Source of the DNA: Roseiarcus sp036488815
Lineage (GTDB): Bacteria > Pseudomonadota > Alphaproteobacteria > Rhizobiales > Beijerinckiaceae
NCBI GenBank assembly: GCA_036488815.1
Contig: DASXGX010000160.1
Location: forward strand, 1-64,000
Length of the DNA: 64,000 bases
Reading direction: 5' to 3'
Below the pieces are notes generated by a model. It ran no database searches and was not told the DNA's origin. It saw nothing but the letters and a program-made list of their open reading frames with translations. A program made the translations under genes and the position numbers. Of the stretch, positions 59,758 to 64,000 are shown piece by piece (the stretch's first letter is position 1; each line of letters begins with the position of its first letter).

Positions 59758-61685
59758 AGCGGCGAACGCCGCCCGCGCTGCCGTGGCTTGCGGGGCTGCT
59801 GTGCCTCTATATCGTAGCGCCGTTTGTTGCGGGGCTGTCCCAGGTGGGACTTGCCGACTGGCGCGGGGTGGACTGGACGAGCCTGGGGTCGGCTTGCGCG
59901 GTCTCGGTGACGAGCGCGACCCTTGCGACGGCGCTCGTCACGGTCACGGGCGTCCCGCTCGGATTTCTGCTGGCGCGGTCGCAAGGGCGGGCCTTGGGGC
60001 TTGTCGGGTTTGTGGTGCAACTGCCGCTGGCTTTGCCGCCGCTCGCAAGCGGCATCCTGCTGCTGTTCCTGCTCGGATATTCGAGCCCCATCGGAGCCCT
60101 GACCAACGGGGCGCTGACGGATTCGTTTATCGGGATCGTGCTGGCCGAGGCGTTCGTCGCGGCGCCGTTTCTGGTCATCGCGGCGCGGTCGGCGTTTGCG
60201 CGGCAAGACCCGCTGCTGGAGGACGTGGCGGCGACGCTCGGCCACCGACCCTGGGGGGTGTTCCGGCTGGTGAGCCTGCCGCTGGCCGGCCGGGCGATCC
60301 TGGCGGGAGCGCTGCTGGCGTGGCTACGGGCGTTTGGGGAGTTTGGCGCGACGGTGATGGTCGCCTATCACCCGTATTCCTTGCCGGTGTACACCTATGT
60401 GGCGTTTGGCGGCGAGGGGTTGCCGGCGATGCTGCCGGTGCTGCTGCCGACCCTGCTGGCGGCGCTCGCCGTGATGGGGGTGGCGGCCTTTGTCGGCGAA
60501 GCCAGTGCGGGACGCGGTCGGACGGCGCCCGCGGCCGAGCCCGACGCCGCGCGCAAAACGCCGTCTCCCATTCCCCGCCACGCTCCGCCGGCCGGCCCGA
60601 TCGAATTCGCGTTTCATCGGGAACTCGAGGGTTTTCGGCTCGATGTCGCCTGGCGGACCAGCGCGCGGCGCCTAGCGATTTTGGGGGCCTCGGGGTCCGG
60701 CAAGTCTATGACCCTGCGGGCGCTCGCGGGGATCGACCGCGCCGACGAGGGACGTTTCGTGCTGAGCGGGCGCGACCTCTTTGCGCTGGCGCCGGAGCGG
60801 CGCGGCATCTCATACGTGCCGCAGAATTATGGGCTGTTTCCGCATCTGTGCGTGATGCAGCAATTGGGTTTTGCTGTCGATGCGGATGCCGCCCTCGCCG
60901 AGGACTGGATGGAGCGGCTTGGTCTGTCGCAATTGCGGCGCAGTCTGCCTGGCGCATTGTCGCTCGGCCAGCAGCAGCGTGTGGCGCTGGCGAGGGCGGT
61001 CAGCCGTCCGACCAGGTTGCTGCTGCTGGATGAGCCGTTCTCGGCGCTCGACGCGCCTCTGCGGGCGCAACTGCGGCGTGAGTTGCAAGGGCTACAGGAC
61101 GAGATCGATGCGACGACGATCCTGGTGACGCATGATCCGGAGGAGGCGTTTCTCCTCGCCGACGAGATCATGGTGCTGGAGAACGGCCGGGTGCTGCGGA
61201 CAGGCAGCGTGGCGGAGGTCTATGCGCGGCCGGGAGGCGACGTGGCGGCGCGCCTGCTTGGGGCCGACAACGCCGCCTATGGGCTTATGGTGGAAGGGAA
61301 CCGCATCGATGTTGGCGGGGGAGTCCGGCTTGAGATCGCGGGACCGGAGCTCCCTGCGGGGACGGCGGTCGGCTGGTCGGCGCCGCCGGAGGATGTGCGG
61401 CTCGGGCGTAGCGGGCGGTATGACGCTGTGGCTCTGGATGTCGCGCTGCGGCCGGGGCGATGCGTCGTCGAACTGCAACTCGGTCAGTGTCGCGTGCGGG
61501 CCACGACGAGCCCGGGAGCAGGCGTCGGCCTTGGGCCGTGCCAGGTCGACATCGATCCGGAGGCCATCCAGGTCTGGCCGGCGCCCGTAGACTTGGCGGA
61601 AGTGACGCGCCCTGCCGCAGAACCGGACGGAGACGGTCCGGCGCCCAAGCAAATCCCAATCGTCGCCGCCCGCGCGCCTAGGTAA
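59754..61685 (+). CDS. Fused ABC permease-ATPase (ModBC/WtpBC-like)
   Basis: One 643-residue chain carries both membrane and ATPase parts. Residues 1-250 form a six-span permease with the ATPase-contact loop EDVAATLGHRPWGVFRLVSL and LRAFGEFGATVMVAYHPYSL, as in ModB/WtpB. A Pro/Ala-rich linker (about 255-290) leads to the ATPase: Walker A GASGSGKSMT, Walker B LLLLDEPFSALD and the His switch ILVTHDPEE. The signature is LSLGQQQRVAL where LSGGQ is usual. A C-terminal domain of about 150 residues (GWSAPPEDVRLG...) resembles a molybdopterin-binding regulatory fold. The ATG overlaps the binding protein stop. Fusion of permease and ATPase occurs in some molybdate systems but is not the norm. Confidence 0.87.
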   Translation: MKRRTPPALPWLAGLLCLYIVAPFVAGLSQVGLADWRGVDWTSLGSACAVSVTSATLATALVTVTGVPLGFLLARSQGRALGLVGFVVQLPLALPPLASGILLLFLLGYSSPIGALTNGALTDSFIGIVLAEAFVAAPFLVIAARSAFARQDPLLEDVAATLGHRPWGVFRLVSLPLAGRAILAGALLAWLRAFGEFGATVMVAYHPYSLPVYTYVAFGGEGLPAMLPVLLPTLLAALAVMGVAAFVGEASAGRGRTAPAAEPDAARKTPSPIPRHAPPAGPIEFAFHRELEGFRLDVAWRTSARRLAILGASGSGKSMTLRALAGIDRADEGRFVLSGRDLFALAPERRGISYVPQNYGLFPHLCVMQQLGFAVDADAALAEDWMERLGLSQLRRSLPGALSLGQQQRVALARAVSRPTRLLLLDEPFSALDAPLRAQLRRELQGLQDEIDATTILVTHDPEEAFLLADEIMVLENGRVLRTGSVAEVYARPGGDVAARLLGADNAAYGLMVEGNRIDVGGGVRLEIAGPELPAGTAVGWSAPPEDVRLGRSGRYDAVALDVALRPGRCVVELQLGQCRVRATTSPGAGVGLGPCQVDIDPEAIQVWPAPVDLAEVTRPAAEPDGDGPAPKQIPIVAARAPR

Positions 61686-61823
61686 CGCGGGTTAAGCTAC
61701 TTTGATGAGCGCTGCCCGATTGGGGCCTGCATGTGATAAATCAACTGCGCGGCCATAGACGAAGCCTCCTTGCGACAGCGGAAGCAGGCGCGTGGCCCAG
61801 CTGCAGGCCGAGGAGCTTCACGC

Positions 61824-62072
61824 ATGCGCGTCAGCCTGAGCTTCGCGATGATTCTCCTGGCCTCCGGGTCCGCGGCCGCCGAGCCGCCGCAGTCGATCGA
61901 GCGGCTGCTCTCCGAGGGATGGGAGATCGCCGGATATGCGAGCGGTTACGACAACCGCACGTCGCTGATCCTGTTCCGTCACACGGGGACAAATGCGCTA
62001 GTTCAGTGCGGAGTCCTCTATGACATCACGAGAACTCCGCACACGATCGTCAACTGCTATGAGTTGCGGTGA
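61824..62072 (+). CDS. Small exported protein of unknown function
   Basis: The 82-residue product has a signal peptide (RVSLSFAMILLASGSAAA, cleavage before EPPQ). The mature part of about 64 residues includes IERLLSEGWEIAGYASGYDN, RTSLILFRHTG and two cysteines (VQCGVLYD and VNCYELR) that could form a disulfide. The start ATG at 61824 has GAGGAG 8 nt upstream; a longer frame is unlikely. It is 138 bp after the ABC gene and not clearly part of that unit. I do not recognise the family. Confidence 0.65.
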   Translation: MRVSLSFAMILLASGSAAAEPPQSIERLLSEGWEIAGYASGYDNRTSLILFRHTGTNALVQCGVLYDITRTPHTIVNCYELR

Positions 62073-62283
62073 GGCCGGCTGACATCGAAGCGGCCTTGCT
62101 ACGTCGTCTTCTCAGCGGCGCCAAGGTTGAGGCGGGGCGCTATCGCAATCATCAAGCGCATTCCTTCACCTCAATGTGAGCGCCGCGGGCTTGGCGCCCG
62201 CCACAAATTCCTTTGCATCGACCCGGCCGCCGCTGCGCGCCTCGCGCGCGTGCGGCCCGGCGCCCCTTCACTTGGAGAGATAG

Positions 62284-63303
62284 ATGACTGTCGACTATAC
62301 GATCTACGACCTCGGCGACTTCCGCCTTCAGCGCGGGGCGACGCTGCGCGGCGGCAAGCTCGCCTACAAGACGTTCGGCGCGCTGAACGCGGACAAGAGC
62401 AACGCGATCGTCTATCCCACCTGTTATGCCGGGCTGCACACCGACAACGAGTGGCTGATCGGCGAAGGCATGGGTCTCGACCCGAGCCAATACTTCATCA
62501 TCATCCCGAACATGCTGGGCAACGGTCTTTCGTCGTCGCCGAGCAATACGCCGGAGCCCTACAACAAGGCGCGCTTCCCTGAGGTGACGGCGTATGACAA
62601 CGTGCGGGCGCAACACAAGCTGGTGACCGACCACTTCGGCGTCAAGCATCTGCGAATGGTGCTCGGCTGGTCGATGGCTGCCCTCCAGACGTTCCACTGG
62701 GGCGCCCTGTATCCCGACATGATGGACCTTCTGCTGCCCTTTTGCGGATCCGCGAAATGCTCGCGCCACAACTTCGTCTTCCTCGAGGGCGTCAAGGCGG
62801 CCCTGACTGCGGACGGCGCCTTCAAGGACGGATGGTATGACGAGAAGCCGAGCCGCGGCCTCAGGGCGGTCGCGCGCGTCTACGCGGGCTGGGGGTTTTC
62901 GCAGGCCTTCTATCGCGAGAAGCTCGATCTCGAACGCCTCGGCTATTCGTCGCTGGAGGACTTCCTGACCAGCTTCTGGGAGGGCTCCTTCCTGACCAAG
63001 GACGCGAACGACCTGCTGGCCATGTTGTGGACCTGGCAGAACGGCGACATCAGCGACAACGAGATCTACAAGGGCGACTTCGACAAGGCGCTCGGAGCCA
63101 TCAAGGCGAAGACCTACGTCATGCCCGGCCAGACCGACCTCTACTTCCCCCCTGAGGACAGCCAGTACGAAGTGGCGCATATGCCAAACGCGAAGCTGAT
63201 CCCGATTCCCTCCATTTGGGGTCACTTCGCCGGCGGACCTGGCACCAATCCTGATGACGTCGCGTTCGTTGTCGCCAAGGTCAGGGAGCTGCTTGCTTCG
63301 TAG
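62284..63303 (+). CDS. Alpha/beta-fold hydrolase, homoserine acetyltransferase (MetX)-like
   Basis: The 339-residue protein has the MetX-type fold: GGKLAYKTFGALNADKSNAI, YPTCYAG, the nucleophile elbow GWSMAALQ, IIPNMLGNGLSSSPSNTPEP, and the acid and base of the triad in PGQTDLYFPPED and IWGHFAGGPG. True MetX proteins have GGSMGGMQ at the elbow and conserved arginines for homoserine; these are altered here, so a related hydrolase or acyltransferase activity on another substrate is likely. The ATG has a GGAGAG ribosome site. A hairpin follows the gene at 63315-63350. No methionine genes are close by. Confidence 0.8.
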   Translation: MTVDYTIYDLGDFRLQRGATLRGGKLAYKTFGALNADKSNAIVYPTCYAGLHTDNEWLIGEGMGLDPSQYFIIIPNMLGNGLSSSPSNTPEPYNKARFPEVTAYDNVRAQHKLVTDHFGVKHLRMVLGWSMAALQTFHWGALYPDMMDLLLPFCGSAKCSRHNFVFLEGVKAALTADGAFKDGWYDEKPSRGLRAVARVYAGWGFSQAFYREKLDLERLGYSSLEDFLTSFWEGSFLTKDANDLLAMLWTWQNGDISDNEIYKGDFDKALGAIKAKTYVMPGQTDLYFPPEDSQYEVAHMPNAKLIPIPSIWGHFAGGPGTNPDDVAFVVAKVRELLAS

Positions 63304-63314
63304 TCCGCCCATCC

Positions 63315-63350
63315 GCTCGCCCCGCTCGCGCCTTTCCAATCGGGGCGAGC
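63315..63350 (+). terminator. Hairpin after the MetX-like gene
   Basis: GCTCGCCCCG (63315-63324) and CGGGGCGAGC (63341-63350) form a perfect 10-bp stem with a 16-nt loop 12 bp after the stop. No T run follows, so it may act as a weak terminator or RNA-stabilising hairpin. Confidence 0.45.
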
Positions 63351-63414
63351 GAGGCGAAAATGATAAAACGTCGATAAAACGCCGAGGTGGACGCGTTGAA
63401 GCGGTGTCCTTACG

Positions 63415-63963
63415 ATGATCCAAGCGCGCAATTTTGCGGGAGACTCCAACGTGATAAAGTTCAGTGGACCGGTCGTCTCGTCGGCCCACCTCGCGGCCGG
63501 CGCGATGCCAGCCCTGTCGGAATTCGAGTTCGGCGCCATCATGCTCTCGCACGCGTTCGAGCGCTGGATGGTGCGCTGCATGAGCGCCGCCGGGGTGCGC
63601 GATCTTTCGCCTGTCGACGTGCTTGTCCTGCACACGGTGTTCCACCGCGACCGGCCGAAACGCATGGCCGACATTTGCCTTGTTCTCAACATCGAGGACA
63701 CGCATGTGGTGACGTACGCGATCAAGAAGCTCACGCGGCTGAAACTCGTGTCCAGCCAGCGGCACGGCAAGGAGAAGCTCATCTCGATTACACAAACCGG
63801 CGCGGACGCCTGCCGGCGCTATCACGAATATCGCGAGGCGCTGCTGGTGCGGTCCGTTGCGACCTTGGGCCTCGATCAGCAGGCGCTCACGAAAATCGCG
63901 ACGCAGATGCGGGTGCTGTCCGGCCACTACGATCAGGCCGCGCGCGCCGCCGCCTCGCTCTGA
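63415..63963 (+). CDS. MarR-like winged-helix DNA-binding protein
   Basis: The 182-residue protein has a long lead helix (FEFGAIMLSHAFERWMVRCM), then a MarR-type winged helix: SPVDVLVLHTVFHRDRPKRM, ADICLVLNIEDTHVVTYAIK and a wing VSSQRHGKEKLISITQTGAD, with a C-terminal dimerisation helix. It resembles a set of predicted winged-helix regulators annotated in many Alphaproteobacteria. The gap before it has the near repeat TGATAAAACG/CGATAAAACG (63361-63380), which could be a control site. Its target genes are unknown; the MetX-like gene is upstream on the same strand. Confidence 0.8.
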   Translation: MIQARNFAGDSNVIKFSGPVVSSAHLAAGAMPALSEFEFGAIMLSHAFERWMVRCMSAAGVRDLSPVDVLVLHTVFHRDRPKRMADICLVLNIEDTHVVTYAIKKLTRLKLVSSQRHGKEKLISITQTGADACRRYHEYREALLVRSVATLGLDQQALTKIATQMRVLSGHYDQAARAAASL

Positions 63964-64000
63964 TTGCCGAAAAACCAGGCCAAGGCGCCGGGAAAGGCGG

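Noticed and set aside
62152..63927. Minus-strand 591-residue frame opposite the MetX-like and winged-helix genes
   Set aside because: Shadow frame; both plus-strand genes have proper starts, ribosome sites and family motifs.

Overview
The window is high-GC DNA packed with overlapping genes and looks like the chromosome of an alphaproteobacterium, probably order Hyphomicrobiales (Rhizobiales). The evidence is the dprA-plsY-pyrC-like block with a dihydroorotase homologue that has lost its metal ligands, a NasS/NasT-controlled assimilatory nitrate operon, many ATGA/GTGA stop-start overlaps, and dispersed hairpin repeats of a kind common in this class. Genus cannot be fixed from the sequence.

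Layout. 1-3.2 kb (minus): housekeeping genes dprA, plsY and a non-catalytic dihydroorotase-like gene, then tRNA-Arg(ACG). 3.5-6.4 kb: decayed accessory DNA with an Imm52-type immunity gene, a Tox-REase-5 toxin lacking a proper 5' end, and a broken flavin monooxygenase. 6.4-18 kb: a catabolic unit made of a divergent 2-hydroxyacid dehydrogenase, a GntR/FCD regulator, RidA, HyuA/HyuB, a complete branched-chain-amino-acid-type ABC transporter and an enolase-superfamily enzyme. 18-22 kb: a TetR regulator divergent from an EmrA/EmrB-like efflux pair, with two clear operators. 22-25.7 kb: an SDR, an amidohydrolase and gene wreckage, including an ABC ATPase stub and an open but chimeric ALDH/D-threonine-aldolase-like frame. 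26-37.7 kb: a second catabolic unit with a GntR/FCD regulator, ALDH, M20 amidohydrolase, ribose-type ABC transporter, iron-type alcohol dehydrogenase, HisD/HpsN-like dehydrogenase and M81 protein, followed by glutamate dehydrogenase and an EamA exporter. 40-50.8 kb (minus): nitrate assimilation, nasT-nasS then narK, FAD reductase, nirA, Fe-S/FNR reductase and nasA. 51-56.3 kb: a secreted Ser/Gly-rich protein and an RND efflux pair. 56.5-64 kb: a small monooxygenase, an OprO/P-like porin, a molybdate/tungstate-type ABC system with fused permease and ATPase, a small secreted protein, a MetX-like acyltransferase and a winged-helix regulator.

The best regulatory find is the narK leader (about 48.81-48.96 kb). 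It holds a near-perfect sigma-54 promoter, two tandem hairpins with hexaloops having A at position 1 and G at position 4 (the ANTAR target signature), and a 17-bp intrinsic terminator directly before narK. NasT, the ANTAR protein that should read it, is encoded next door. The least explained systems are the two transporter-linked catabolic units, whose substrates cannot be named from sequence. Both carry their own regulators with candidate operators visible. Molybdate-type uptake at 58.9-61.7 kb could supply the molybdenum needed by NasA.

All family assignments were made by reading translated motifs; no database search was run. Promoters, operators and hairpins were found by eye, so others may have been missed.
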